DNA of 64,000 bases from Nocardioides bizhenqiangii (GTDB lineage Bacteria; Actinomycetota; Actinomycetes; Propionibacteriales; Nocardioidaceae): NCBI RefSeq assembly GCF_034661235.1, contig NZ_CP141059.1:2975501-3039500 (forward strand). The letters run 5' to 3'. A model generated the notes under the pieces. It saw only the letters and a list, made by a program, of their open reading frames with translations. It made no database searches and had not been told where the DNA came from. Positions 8,320-16,389 of the stretch are shown one piece after another; position 1 is the first letter of the stretch, and the number at the start of each line of letters is the position of its first letter. The position numbers and the translations under genes were made by a program.

Positions 8320-8922
8320 CTACTGCTGGGCGACGGCCTGGAGTCGTCGCCGCACCACACGCCGTCGCAGGGTGGGTGAGGCCACCACCTCGTAACGGGC
8401 TGCGAGGAAGACCTGTAACAACCCGACGGAGGCCTCGTCCCAGATCACCGACGCGCCCGGGGGTGGCTCGATGGGGTAGCCCTCGAGGACCTGCGCTCCA
8501 ACCTGCTCGCCGTACTCGACGGTGGCGGTGGCGAGCTCGTAGGTCAGCCCCGACTGGCGGCGGCCCTTGCGTACGACGAAGCAGGTGACGGACCAGACGC
8601 CCGCGAGCTCGGGGTCCATTCGCATCCACGGCTGCTTGCGGCTCCACAGCCTGGGGTAGTTCTCTCGCGGCTCGACCGCGACCCAGCCGGCCGCCTCGCC
8701 GTCGACGTACCCGATCAATCCAGACGTCGCCCCGGTGGTGGTGCCGCAGGCCGTTTGCTCGAGCAGCGCTGCGTCCCTCTGCTCCTGGGTGGTGTCGCGC
8801 CAGATCCAGCCGGGCACCTTGAGCGCTTGGCAACGGCACTTTCGGGCGCCCCCCGTGGCAAACACCGCCTCGACGTCCTCGGTCGATGCTTGGTTGGCCG
8901 GGAGCCAGCTGAAACCGGGCAT
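8320..8922 (-). CDS. GNAT-family N-acetyltransferase
   Basis: 200 residues with the GNAT pattern in LIGYVDGEAAGWVAVEPREN (beta-2/3), VWSVTCFVVRKGRRQSGL (beta-4 and the acetyl-CoA pyrophosphate loop region) and ALQ-like helical stretches to about 160. Cys29 and Cys31 (KCRCQ) near the N-terminus are typical of one actinobacterial subgroup. The acceptor substrate is unknown. It lies 9 nt downstream of the DUF222-HNH gene in the same direction and may be co-transcribed with it, though no functional link is evident. Confidence 0.7.
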   Translation of the reverse strand: MPGFSWLPANQASTEDVEAVFATGGARKCRCQALKVPGWIWRDTTQEQRDAALLEQTACGTTTGATSGLIGYVDGEAAGWVAVEPRENYPRLWSRKQPWMRMDPELAGVWSVTCFVVRKGRRQSGLTYELATATVEYGEQVGAQVLEGYPIEPPPGASVIWDEASVGLLQVFLAARYEVVASPTLRRRVVRRRLQAVAQQ

Positions 8923-8931
8923 GCGCCGACC

Positions 8932-10185
8932 CTAGGTGCGTCGGCGGAACCTGATGTCGCCATTGGGGAGTCTTTCGGTGGTGTACCTGGGGTCGTGGGC
9001 GCGGTGGTGGTGGAAGCTGCAGTGCAAGACGCCGTCGTCGAGGTCGGTCTTCCCGCCGGCGGCCCAGGGTTCGAGGTGGTGGGCTTCGCACCAGGCGGCG
9101 GGGATGGCGCAGCCCTCGGCCCGGCAGCGTTGGTCTCTGAGCCGTATGGCTCTGCGTTGGGCGGGTGAGAAGAGGCGTCGGCTGCGGCCCAGGTCGAGGA
9201 TCTCGCCCTTCCCGCCGAGGACGACCGGGATGATCGCGGCGTTGCACGCCAGTCGGCGGATCGCGGTGGCCGACAACGACTCGCCGCCGACGATGCTGCC
9301 GGCGCCCAGCTCACTGCGCAGCGAGTCGAGACCGATGGTGACCATCACCGTGGTCGCATCCCCGCCGTGCTGGGGCAGCTTGGCCGGGTCGAGGTGCTCC
9401 AGCAGCGCGCAGAACGCCTGGCCGAGGCGGCGGGGGTAGGGGATCCGGTCTTCCTCCCCACCAAGCGCGCCGGGGGCGTCGTGGTGTTTGCGGGGTGAGG
9501 TGAAGGCTTCCAGGTAGGTCCGCAACCGCGCTGCCTCGGCATCGGGCAGCAGCCCGGACAGCCGGGTGCTGCCCTCCCCGGTGGTGCGCAGGGTGAGCCG
9601 GCACTTCTCACGGGCTCGGTGTTCCTCGTCCTCGAGTCGTTTGGCCAGTTCCGCTTCGGCGATGTCGGGGGCGACGACCTCCAGGATCCGCCGGCCGAGG
9701 CGGCGTAGCGCGGCGGGGTGGAACTCTGCGCACCACTTGATCAGTCGGGCTTCGGCGTCCTTGAGCAGGTCGGGGTCCAGGTCGCTGGGTAGCGCCTCCA
9801 ACGCGTGGACGACGACCTGGGCCTGGGCGAGCGAGACGCGTCCTTCGGCCATGCCGACCGCGGTCTGGGTCCAGCGGCGGTCCAGGGCATCGGCCAGCCG
9901 GGCATCAGCCCTCGCAGCGGCGACGTCGGCGCGGGTCAGGTGCGCGGTCCAGGCTCCGACGTCGCGGGCGCCGGCGGTGTTGGCTTCGTCCTCGGCGGTG
10001 GCCACGATCCGTAGCTGGAGCTCGGCGAGCATTGCGGCGGCCTTGTTGAGCTCGACCACCGCGGTCTTCTTCTCGGCCGGGGACATGTACACCGGCTGTA
10101 CGTCGCGGACCTCGTTGATCGCGGCGGTGAGCTGCTCGGCGCAGGCCAGGATCGGGTGCGGCTGGGGCATCAGCTGCGCGACCAT
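8932..10185 (-). CDS. DUF222 / HNH endonuclease domain protein (REP13E12 family)
   Basis: 417 residues. The long N-terminal DUF222 region (about 30-320) is helical and charged (RLSGLLPDAEAARLRTYLEAF). The C-terminal HNH nuclease at about 345-400 has QRCRAEGC, CEAHHLEPWAAGG, TDLDDGVLHCSFHHHRAHD, giving the Cys pairs and the H-H/N-H metal site. These genes are multicopy in actinobacteria and, in mycobacteria, are associated with the 13E12 repeat, suggesting mobile or phase-variable elements. No flanking repeats are visible here. The biological role is unknown; nuclease activity is inferred from motifs. Confidence 0.8.
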   Translation of the reverse strand: MVAQLMPQPHPILACAEQLTAAINEVRDVQPVYMSPAEKKTAVVELNKAAAMLAELQLRIVATAEDEANTAGARDVGAWTAHLTRADVAAARADARLADALDRRWTQTAVGMAEGRVSLAQAQVVVHALEALPSDLDPDLLKDAEARLIKWCAEFHPAALRRLGRRILEVVAPDIAEAELAKRLEDEEHRAREKCRLTLRTTGEGSTRLSGLLPDAEAARLRTYLEAFTSPRKHHDAPGALGGEEDRIPYPRRLGQAFCALLEHLDPAKLPQHGGDATTVMVTIGLDSLRSELGAGSIVGGESLSATAIRRLACNAAIIPVVLGGKGEILDLGRSRRLFSPAQRRAIRLRDQRCRAEGCAIPAAWCEAHHLEPWAAGGKTDLDDGVLHCSFHHHRAHDPRYTTERLPNGDIRFRRRT

Positions 10186-10470
10186 TGGCTACCTCCGGAG
10201 AACTGCCTTGTGGGTCCTAGTCAACCCCCGACGTCCGACACGACGAAACGCTCAGAACCCGCTTGTGGACAGGGGGAACACGCCATCGGGACTGTGCACA
10301 GAAAGTGGCCGGACCCTCCCCTCGCTGCCATCCGTGAGCCGGCCACGGCGGGCAACCCACAGCCCTCCGCTCCCCCTCCCAAGCCCTTTCGGCCCTATCC
10401 CTCGCGGCCGCAACCTACAGGCACTGAGCACTCCTCGCCCGAGCCCGCAGCCGCTAGCCTCGGCCGCACG

Positions 10471-11055
10471 ATGGCCACGATCTTCCACCTCGCCCTCGCG
10501 TCGGACTGGGCGGCCGCGCAGGACGCCGGCGCCTACACGACGTCGACCCGCGGACGCACGCTCGCTGAGGAGGGCTTCATCCACTGCAGCCGCGGAGACC
10601 AGTGGCCGGCCGTCCGCGAGCGCTTCTACGCCGACGTGGCCGAGCCGCTGCTCCTGCTCCAGCTCGACACCGACCGGCTCGACGTACCGGTCGTCGACGA
10701 GCCCGGTGCGCCCGGCTCGACCGAGACGTTCCCTCACGTCTACGGCCCGATCCCTCTCGACGCGGTGGTGAAGGCGATGCCGGTCCCGGGACGCGGGACG
10801 CCGCTGGCGCCACTCGCAGCACCAGCGGGGTCTCGACAGGCTCGACCAACAAGCAGCGAGTCGTTCGGCCGCACCTTCCTGACCGAGATGTTGGTCAACA
10901 TGGCGCTGGTGGTCCTGATCCTCGTGACGACCGCCATCGGCCTCGGCGTTGGCAATGCGCTCGGCGACGAGGTCGCGCCGCTGGTCGGCGTCGCCGTCGG
11001 GGTGCTTGCCGGGTGCGGGATCGCCCGCTGGCTCTACGTCAGCCGGCACGCCTGA
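10471..11055 (+). CDS. DUF952 protein fused to a two-helix membrane tail
   Basis: 194 residues from ATG 10471. Residues 1-110 are a DUF952 domain (IFHLALASDWAAAQDAGAYTT, EEGFIHCSRGDQWPAV, FPHVYGPIPLDAVV), a small family usually of 100-120 residues with no settled function. A linker (about 115-130) encoded by repeat-like DNA follows. A tail of two membrane helices comes next (about 138-160 and 165-185: NMALVVLILVTTAIGLGVGN, VGVAVGVLAGCGIARWL). The upstream 285 nt (10186-10470) between this gene and the divergent DUF222 gene show no feature I recognise. The membrane tail is unusual and probably a recent fusion. Confidence 0.7.
   Translation: MATIFHLALASDWAAAQDAGAYTTSTRGRTLAEEGFIHCSRGDQWPAVRERFYADVAEPLLLLQLDTDRLDVPVVDEPGAPGSTETFPHVYGPIPLDAVVKAMPVPGRGTPLAPLAAPAGSRQARPTSSESFGRTFLTEMLVNMALVVLILVTTAIGLGVGNALGDEVAPLVGVAVGVLAGCGIARWLYVSRHA
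10829..10862. repeat. REP-like repeat fragment inside the DUF952 gene
   Basis: GGTCTCGACAGGCTCGACC followed by ACAAGCAGCGAGTC (10849-10862). The first part matches a palindromic intergenic repeat type common in Nocardioides-like genomes. The second part, and TCGACAGGC, recur in the same order inside the start of kgd (43839-43867). Here the repeat codes for the linker between the DUF952 domain and the membrane tail. Confidence 0.6.
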
Positions 11056-11065
11056 CCGGCGACGG

Positions 11066-12001
11066 TCAGCCGCTCCCGACGAGCTCCACGACCTCGTCGG
11101 CGCACCCCCAGCTGAGCGTGATGCCGGCTCCGCCGTGCCCGTAGCAGTGCACGACGTCGCCCTCCCGCTCGAGCCGGACCGACGGGCGGGCCGGCCGCAG
11201 GCCGACCTTGTGCCGGAGCACGGTCGCGTCACGCAGCGCAGGCACCAAGGTGGCCGCGCGGTCGAGGATGTCCCGCGCGGCGTCGGGGTCGGGAGTGCGG
11301 CTCCACTCGCCGTGCTCCTCGGTGCCGCCGACGACGATGTCGGACGCCCGGGGCACCACGTACGTCGGTCGCTCCCCTGCTGTGTCGAGCCACCACTCGC
11401 GCAGTCCGACCTGCCGGAGCAGCACGACCTGTCCCCGGACCGGGACCACGGTCCGGTCCTCGGCGAACAGTCGCGCTCCGAGGCCGGCGCAGGCGACCGC
11501 GACGTCGGCACCGCCGCCTCCGGTGGCGGCGAGGCCACCGAGGGAGAGGCGGGTGAGGGTGCCGCCGAGCTCGGTGAGCCGGGCGACCAGCCAGTCGAGG
11601 TACACCGGCATCTCGACCACGGGAGTGACGAACGTCCAGCCGTCGACGTACCCGTCCGGAAGGCCGTCGCCGGCGGTGACGCGCCGCAGCGCCGGCACCG
11701 CGTCGAGCCACCACGGATCAGGGGTCACCTCGCGGAAGACCTCGGTGCCGGACTGCATCCGTACGCCGCTCGCCGGCTGGGCGGCGAGGGCGGCGAACGC
11801 CTCGTAGGACCGCGCGGCCCACGCGGTGACCCGGTCCTGTGGGAGGGCGAGGTAGGGGTACCAGAGTGCCGCCGCGACCGCCGAGGTGGTCTCGCGCGGC
11901 AGGTCCCGGGCGAGCACGTCGACCCGGTGGCCGGCCTCGGCGAGGCGGACCGCGCTGGTCAGGCCGATGACGCCGGCACCGACGACGATCACCCTGGCCA
12001 T
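11066..12001 (-). CDS. D-amino-acid oxidase family FAD-dependent oxidoreductase
   Basis: 311 residues, the usual length for D-amino-acid oxidases. The N-terminal FAD motif is VIVVGAGVIGLTSAVRLAEAG. The body carries SAVAAALWYPY, TPVVEMPVYLDWL and RPTYVVPRASDIVVGGTEEHG. The C-terminal signature RPARPSVRLERE ... YGHGGAGITLSWGCA is diagnostic of the family. It should oxidise D-amino acids to imino acids with production of hydrogen peroxide. The gene ends 10 nt from the convergent DUF952 gene, and 16 nt separate its start from the ferritin stop. Ferritin, the 70-residue protein and DAO therefore run in one direction and may share transcription. Confidence 0.88.
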   Translation of the reverse strand: MARVIVVGAGVIGLTSAVRLAEAGHRVDVLARDLPRETTSAVAAALWYPYLALPQDRVTAWAARSYEAFAALAAQPASGVRMQSGTEVFREVTPDPWWLDAVPALRRVTAGDGLPDGYVDGWTFVTPVVEMPVYLDWLVARLTELGGTLTRLSLGGLAATGGGGADVAVACAGLGARLFAEDRTVVPVRGQVVLLRQVGLREWWLDTAGERPTYVVPRASDIVVGGTEEHGEWSRTPDPDAARDILDRAATLVPALRDATVLRHKVGLRPARPSVRLEREGDVVHCYGHGGAGITLSWGCADEVVELVGSG

Positions 12002-12017
12002 GACGACGACTCCGGCG

Positions 12018-12542
12018 TCAGGCCCCGGCGGCGGGTGGCGCGGTCGGGTCGGCGGCGCCGCGGCCCTGCTCGCGCGCGACGTACTCCTCGATGTCGTTGA
12101 GGTCGTCCTTGCTGCGGGTCACGATGGCGAGCAGGTCGCTCATGGTGGCGACCTCCTCGACCTGTTCCTTGATGAACCACTGCATGAACTGCTCGGACGC
12201 GAAGTCGCTCTCCTCGCGGGCGATGCGGAGCAGTCTGTTGATCTGCTCGGTCACCCGCCTCTCCTGGGCCAGGGCGAGCTCGATGGGCGCCACGACGTCG
12301 GCGAACTCCGAGACGGGTGCGTCGACGCCCGGGATCTGCACGGCCGCGTCGGTGTCGAGCAGGTACTGCACCATCATCAGGGCGTGCTGGCGCTCCTCGA
12401 GCGCCTGCGCGTAGAAGAACGCGGCCATCTGCGGCATCGTCAGCGCGTCGTAGTGCACCGCGCAGGCGAGGTACTGATTGTGCGCGGCGAACTCATTCCC
12501 GATCTGGGCGTTGAGCTGCTCGGCGAAGCGGGTGGCGGCCAT
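12018..12542 (-). CDS. Ferritin (non-haem, BfrB-like)
   Basis: 174 residues, a four-helix ferritin that oxidises Fe(II) and stores the mineral core in a 24-mer. Ferroxidase residues are visible: Glu17 (GNEFAAHNQYLA), Glu50 and His53 (LEERQHA), and Glu in LAQERRVTEQI and IKEQVEEV. The C-terminal extension (EEYVAREQGRGAADPTAPPAAGA) is disordered, as in mycobacterial BfrB. Start ATG 12542. It follows a small basic Cys-rich gene by 35 nt, and both sit behind an iron-box at 12798-12816. IdeR control of ferritin is known in mycobacteria; here it is inferred from the box. Confidence 0.92.
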   Translation of the reverse strand: MAATRFAEQLNAQIGNEFAAHNQYLACAVHYDALTMPQMAAFFYAQALEERQHALMMVQYLLDTDAAVQIPGVDAPVSEFADVVAPIELALAQERRVTEQINRLLRIAREESDFASEQFMQWFIKEQVEEVATMSDLLAIVTRSKDDLNDIEEYVAREQGRGAADPTAPPAAGA

Positions 12543-12577
12543 GGTCGGAACCCTATCGAGGTGGCCGGTCAGCCCGG

Positions 12578-12790
12578 TCACGCAGCCTTCTGCAGGTCCT
12601 TCTTGGAGACCTTCTTGCCGTTCTCGGCGCTGACCAGCACCCGCTTCTTGACGGTGTAGCCGGCGGGCAGGCTGCCCTCCTTGAGCATTCGGAGGGGGCA
12701 CCGGCCGCACTTCGACTTCGAGACGCAGCACTTCGTCTTCGGCAGCTTGCGCGCCTTCGACTTCTTGCCCTTGCCCACGGCGGTGAGCAT
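12578..12790 (-). CDS. Small conserved Cys-rich basic protein
   Basis: 70 residues, very basic at the N-terminus (KGKKSKARKLPKTKCCVSKSKCGRCPLRML). Four cysteines (CC, C, C) sit within about 11 residues and could bind a metal; a Lys-rich C-terminus follows. I recognise it as a type found in actinobacteria but no function is known to me. It is the first gene after the iron box and lies 35 nt ahead of ferritin, so a role in iron or metal handling is a fair inference only. Confidence 0.7.
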   Translation of the reverse strand: MLTAVGKGKKSKARKLPKTKCCVSKSKCGRCPLRMLKEGSLPAGYTVKKRVLVSAENGKKVSKKDLQKAA

Positions 12791-12797
12791 AGGTGGC

Positions 12798-12816
12798 TAA
12801 GGCTTGCCTCACCTAA
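12798..12816 (-). promoter_or_regulatory. IdeR/DtxR iron box
   Basis: TAAGGCTTGCCTCACCTAA matches the 19-bp IdeR/DtxR consensus (TTAGGTTAGGCTAACCTAA) at about 15 of 19 positions when read on the minus strand. It lies 8 nt upstream of the 70-residue gene and ferritin. A second, weaker palindrome (TGAGG-N4-CCTCA) follows at 12821-12834. Confidence 0.7.
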
Positions 12817-12865
12817 AGCTTGAGGCGCACCTCACACCAGCCCGCTCCGGGTCTAGGGTCGGTCC

Positions 12866-13225
12866 GTGATCGAGATCTGGTTGAACCCTGCCTGCTCCAA
12901 GTGCCGGACGGCCGTCAGCGAGCTCGAGCGGGCCGGGAGTGAGTACGTCGTACGCCGCTATCTCGACCAGCCGCCGACGACCGCGGAGCTGGAGGACGTC
13001 TTGGCGCGGCTCGGCCTGGAGCCCTGGGACATCACTCGCACGGCTGACGCCGCGAAGCTCGGCGTCACCTTGCCGGCCAAGGACCTCGACCATCGGCACG
13101 CCTGGCTGGAGCTGATGAGCGACCACCCCGCCCTGATCCAGCGACCGATCATCACCGCCTCGGACGGCACGACCGTGGTCGGCCGCGACCCCGAGTCGCT
13201 GGAGAGGGTGATCGACGCCGGCTGA
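12866..13225 (+). CDS. ArsC/Spx-family thioredoxin-fold protein (arsenate reductase-like)
   Basis: 119 residues from GTG 12866. It has the glutaredoxin-type ArsC fold: IEIWLNPACSKCRTAV with Cys10 and Cys13, then VVRRYLDQPPT, and RPIITASDGTTVVGRDP, which contains the conserved RP cis-Pro loop. Classical ArsC reduces arsenate using glutathione; many actinobacterial members have a CxxC as here and act with other thiols, or have no arsenic role. No arsenic genes lie nearby. The 40 nt upstream include the minus-strand iron box, so the two promoters may be close. Confidence 0.8.
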   Translation: MIEIWLNPACSKCRTAVSELERAGSEYVVRRYLDQPPTTAELEDVLARLGLEPWDITRTADAAKLGVTLPAKDLDHRHAWLELMSDHPALIQRPIITASDGTTVVGRDPESLERVIDAG

Positions 13226-13231
13226 CCTACG

Positions 13232-15271
13232 TCAGTCGAGCCCGTTGGCCTTGCGGATCACCTGGACGATGCCGCCCATGATCTCGGTGAGCCCGTAGTC
13301 CTTGGGCGTGTAGACCGCAGCCACGCCGAGCTCGACCAGTCGCCTGCCGTCGGACTCGGGGATGATGCCGCCGACGATCACCGGCACGTCGCCCATCCCG
13401 GCGTCCTCGAGGCCCTCCAGCACGCTCGGCACCAGCTCCATGTGCGAGCCGGACAGGATCGAGAGGCCCACGCAGTGGACGTCCTCCGCCACGGCGGCCG
13501 CGACGATCTGCTCCGGGGTGAGCCGGATGCCCTGGTAGATCACCTCGAAGCCTGCGTCCCGCGCTCGTACGGCGACCTGCTCGGCGCCGTTGGAGTGCCC
13601 GTCGAGCCCGGGCTTGCCGACCAGCAGCCGCAACCGGCCGCCCTCGCGGCCGGCGAGCTCCTCGCCGGTGCGCTTCACTGCCTCGCGGACCGTCGTGAGC
13701 TCGGCCCCGGCTTCGGCCACACCCACGGCGCCGGACACACCGGTCGGTGCGCGGAACTCGCCGAACACCTCGCGCAGGGTGCCGGCCCACTCCCCCGTCG
13801 TCGCACCGGCGCGAGCGGCCGCCAGCGTGGCCGTCATCAGGTTGACGCCGCTCTTGGCGTCCTCGGCGAGCTTGGCCAGCGCGTCGGCGACCTCGGCCTC
13901 GTCGCGCTGCTCCTTCCACGCCTCGACGGAGGCGAGCGCCGACTTCTCGGCCTCGGGGTCGGCGGCCATGATCGCCGCGTCCAGGTCGGCGGTCAGCGGG
14001 CTGGGCTCGGTGGTCTCGAACCGGTTGACCCCGACGATGATCTCGTCACCGGCCTCGATCCGCCCGCGCCGGGCCGCGTGCGCGGACACCAGCTCCTGCT
14101 TCATGTAGCCGGAGTCGACGGCGGCGATCGCGCCGCCCATCGCCTGCACCCGGTCGATCTCAGCGCGGGCACCCTCGACCAGCTCGCTGACCTTGGCCTC
14201 GATGACATGGGAGCCGTCGAAGATGTCGTCGTACTCGAGCAGGTCGGACTCGAAGGCCAGCACCTGCTGCAGCCGCAACGACCACTGCTGGTCCCAGGGT
14301 CGGGGAAGGCCGAGCGCCTCGTTCCACGCCGGGAGCTGCACCGCGCGGGCGCGGGCGTTCTTCGAGAGCGTCACGCCGAGCATCTCCAGCACGATCCGCT
14401 GCACGTTGTTCTCGGGCTGGGCCTCGGTGAGGCCTAGCGAGTTGACCTGGACGCCGTAGCGGAAGCGGCGCATCTTCGGGTCCTCGACGCCGTACCGCTC
14501 GCGGGTGATCTCGTCCCACAGCTGGTTGAAGGCGCGCATCTTGCACGTCTCCTCGACGAAGCGGACTCCGGCGTTGACGAAGAACGAGATCCGCCCGACG
14601 ACCTTCTCGAAGTCCTCCTCGTCCACCTGCCCGGAGCTCTTCACCTGGTCGAGCACCGCGATCGCGGTGCACAGTGCGTAGGCGAGCTCCTGGGTGGGGG
14701 TGGCGCCCGCCTCCTGCAGGTGGTAGCTGCAGATGTTGATCGGGTTCCACTTCGGGATCTGGTGGACCGTGTACGCGATCATGTCGGCGATCAGCCGGAG
14801 GGAGTGCTCGGGCGGGAAGACGTAGGTCCCCCGCGAGAGGTACTCCTTGATGATGTCGTTCTGCGTGGTGCCGGCCAGCTGCGCGGCCACCTCGTCGGGG
14901 GCCAGGTCGGAGTTCTGCTCCTCGGCGACCACCTGGTACATCGCGAGCAGCCACATGGCGGTCGCGTTGATCGTCATCGAGGTGTTCATCTCGACGAGCG
15001 GGATGTCCTTGAAGAGCTTCCGCATCTCGCCGAGGTGCGGCACCGGTACGCCGACCTTCCCGACCTCACCGCGCGCGAGCGGGCTGTCGGGGTCGTAGCC
15101 GGTCTGCGTGGGGAGGTCGAACGCCACCGAGAGGCCGGTCTGTCCCTTGGCCAGGTTGGTCCGGTACAGCGCGTTGGACGCCTCGGCCGTCGAGTGGCCG
15201 GCGTAGGTGCGCATCACCCACGGTCGGTCCTTCTGCGGCGGGGTGTCCCGCGTGCTCTGCGACTCGCTCAT
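13232..15271 (-). CDS. meaA: Ethylmalonyl-CoA mutase (MeaA-type, coenzyme B12-dependent)
   Basis: 679 residues. The N-terminal TIM-barrel catalytic domain (about 15-530) opens with WVMRTYAGHSTAEASNALYR, LSVAFDLPTQTGYD and VEMNTSMTINATAMWLLA, the form typical of MeaA/Ecm rather than methylmalonyl-CoA mutase. The C-terminal B12-binding domain has LLVGKPGLDGHSNGAEQ near residue 556 (the DxHxxG His lower ligand), SILSGSHMELVP and IVGGIIP. It interconverts (2R)-ethylmalonyl-CoA and methylsuccinyl-CoA in the ethylmalonyl-CoA pathway. Crotonyl-CoA carboxylase/reductase is not in the window. A B12 adenosyltransferase lies 540 nt away, fitting cofactor need. Confidence 0.9.
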   Translation of the reverse strand: MSESQSTRDTPPQKDRPWVMRTYAGHSTAEASNALYRTNLAKGQTGLSVAFDLPTQTGYDPDSPLARGEVGKVGVPVPHLGEMRKLFKDIPLVEMNTSMTINATAMWLLAMYQVVAEEQNSDLAPDEVAAQLAGTTQNDIIKEYLSRGTYVFPPEHSLRLIADMIAYTVHQIPKWNPINICSYHLQEAGATPTQELAYALCTAIAVLDQVKSSGQVDEEDFEKVVGRISFFVNAGVRFVEETCKMRAFNQLWDEITRERYGVEDPKMRRFRYGVQVNSLGLTEAQPENNVQRIVLEMLGVTLSKNARARAVQLPAWNEALGLPRPWDQQWSLRLQQVLAFESDLLEYDDIFDGSHVIEAKVSELVEGARAEIDRVQAMGGAIAAVDSGYMKQELVSAHAARRGRIEAGDEIIVGVNRFETTEPSPLTADLDAAIMAADPEAEKSALASVEAWKEQRDEAEVADALAKLAEDAKSGVNLMTATLAAARAGATTGEWAGTLREVFGEFRAPTGVSGAVGVAEAGAELTTVREAVKRTGEELAGREGGRLRLLVGKPGLDGHSNGAEQVAVRARDAGFEVIYQGIRLTPEQIVAAAVAEDVHCVGLSILSGSHMELVPSVLEGLEDAGMGDVPVIVGGIIPESDGRRLVELGVAAVYTPKDYGLTEIMGGIVQVIRKANGLD

Positions 15272-15347
15272 AGGGGCAGGATAGGGCGGCCGCTACCGCA
15301 CGGTAACCGTCCGGACGTGTGGGGTTCCCGACACGGAAATCCCCGGG

Positions 15348-15659
15348 TCAGGCGGGGATCGCGTCCCGCTCGACCTCGAAGAACCGGATCAGGTGGCTCA
15401 GGTGGAGCATCCGGCGGACCGCCGGGCAGGTGCCCCGGAGGACGATCCGCTGTCCTCCGCGGAGGGCGAACCGACTCGCGACCGCCAGCACCTTGAGCGC
15501 GGTGTGGTCGATGCTGTCGACCTCGGTCAGGTCGATCGTGATCGCACCCTCGTCGTTGCGGCGGAGGTGTTCGTAGACGGCGTTGCGGACCTCGCCCGTG
15601 CTGCGCACGTCGAAGTCTCCGCTCAGCACCAGGGTCGGGCCGTCGGCCGTGATCCGCAT
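15348..15659 (-). CDS. STAS-domain anti-sigma-factor antagonist
   Basis: 103 residues, a single STAS domain (MRITADGPTLVLSGDFDVRST, AITIDLTEVDSIDHTALKVLAVAS). The switch position normally held by a phosphorylatable Ser is in DSIDHTALKVL, with Ser and Thr available. Such proteins bind an RsbW-type kinase and free a SigB/SigF sigma factor; a matching RsbW and SigF are encoded at 62285-63515. ATG 15659 has a strong ribosome site (AGGAGG). A SigF-like promoter and a 7-bp hairpin lie upstream. Confidence 0.85.
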   Translation of the reverse strand: MRITADGPTLVLSGDFDVRSTGEVRNAVYEHLRRNDEGAITIDLTEVDSIDHTALKVLAVASRFALRGGQRIVLRGTCPAVRRMLHLSHLIRFFEVERDAIPA

Positions 15660-15682
15660 GCCTGCCCTCCTCCTGATGGCTC

Positions 15683-15701
15683 GCACGCAAGCACTGCGTG
15701 C
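15683..15701 (-). promoter_or_regulatory. Inverted repeat in the STAS gene leader
   Basis: GCACGCA-N5-TGCGTGC is a perfect 7+7 inverted repeat between the candidate -10 (15710-15715) and the ribosome site. It could be an operator or an mRNA hairpin. Confidence 0.45.
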
Positions 15702-15709
15702 TTTGTCCT

Positions 15710-15734
15710 CTACCCACCATGACGCCGGACAGAC
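15710..15734 (-). promoter_or_regulatory. Candidate SigF/SigB-type promoter of the STAS gene
   Basis: On the minus strand GTCT (15731-15734) and GGGTAG (15710-15715) are separated by 15 nt. The SigF/SigB consensus is GTTT-N15/16-GGGTAT, so each half has one mismatch. It would start a leader of about 45 nt carrying the hairpin above. Confidence 0.45.
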
Positions 15735-15810
15735 CGATTCGGTTGCATGCGAGGCCCAACTCGTTCCGGTGTGTCGTCGGTCACACCGGGCCCGGCCGTA
15801 GGCTCGGGCC

Positions 15811-16389
15811 ATGGTCAACCTCACCCGCATCTACACCCGCACCGGCGACGCCGGCGAGACCCGGCTCGGCGACATGAGCGTCACATCGAAGAACGACCCG
15901 CGGTTGGTGGCCTACGCCGATGTCGACGAGGCGAACGCACACCTCGGCGTCGCCGTCGCGAGCGGCGGCCTCGACGACGACGTCGTCCAGGTCCTCGTCC
16001 ACGTGCAGAACGACCTGTTCGACGTCGGCGCCGACCTGTGCAACCCGGTGACCGACAGCCCCGAGTACCCGCCGCTCCGGATCGAGCAGGACTATGTGGA
16101 CCGGCTCGAGGCGTGGTGCGACCACTACAACGAGCTCGTCCCGAACCTGCGGTCGTTCATCCTCAACGGCGGCACGCCGGCCGCCGCGCACCTGCACGTC
16201 GCACGGACCGTCGTACGACGCGCGGAGCGAGCCGGCTGGGCGGCCTACTCCCTCCACGGCGACACCATGAACAAGCTGGCCATCACCTACCTCAACCGGC
16301 TGTCCGACCTGGTCTTCATCCTCGCCCGCTACGCCAACCGCGAGAGCGGCGACGTGCTGTGGGTCCCCGGCGGTGACCGGAGCAAGTGA
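15811..16389 (+). CDS. PduO-type cob(I)alamin adenosyltransferase
   Basis: 192 residues. The signature LTRIYTRTGDAGETRLGD at the N-terminus binds ATP. The helix bundle follows, with DEANAHLGVAVAS, VQNDLFDVGADLCNP, FILNGGTPAAAHLHVARTVVRRAER and LNRLSDLVFILARYANR. It transfers adenosyl from ATP to cob(I)alamin to make coenzyme B12, the cofactor of the mutase at 13232-15271. The next gene starts within its stop codon (GTGA overlap), so translation is coupled to a lytic transglycosylase, an odd pairing. A similar adenosyltransferase near the atp operon is known in mycobacteria. Confidence 0.93.
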   Translation: MVNLTRIYTRTGDAGETRLGDMSVTSKNDPRLVAYADVDEANAHLGVAVASGGLDDDVVQVLVHVQNDLFDVGADLCNPVTDSPEYPPLRIEQDYVDRLEAWCDHYNELVPNLRSFILNGGTPAAAHLHVARTVVRRAERAGWAAYSLHGDTMNKLAITYLNRLSDLVFILARYANRESGDVLWVPGGDRSK

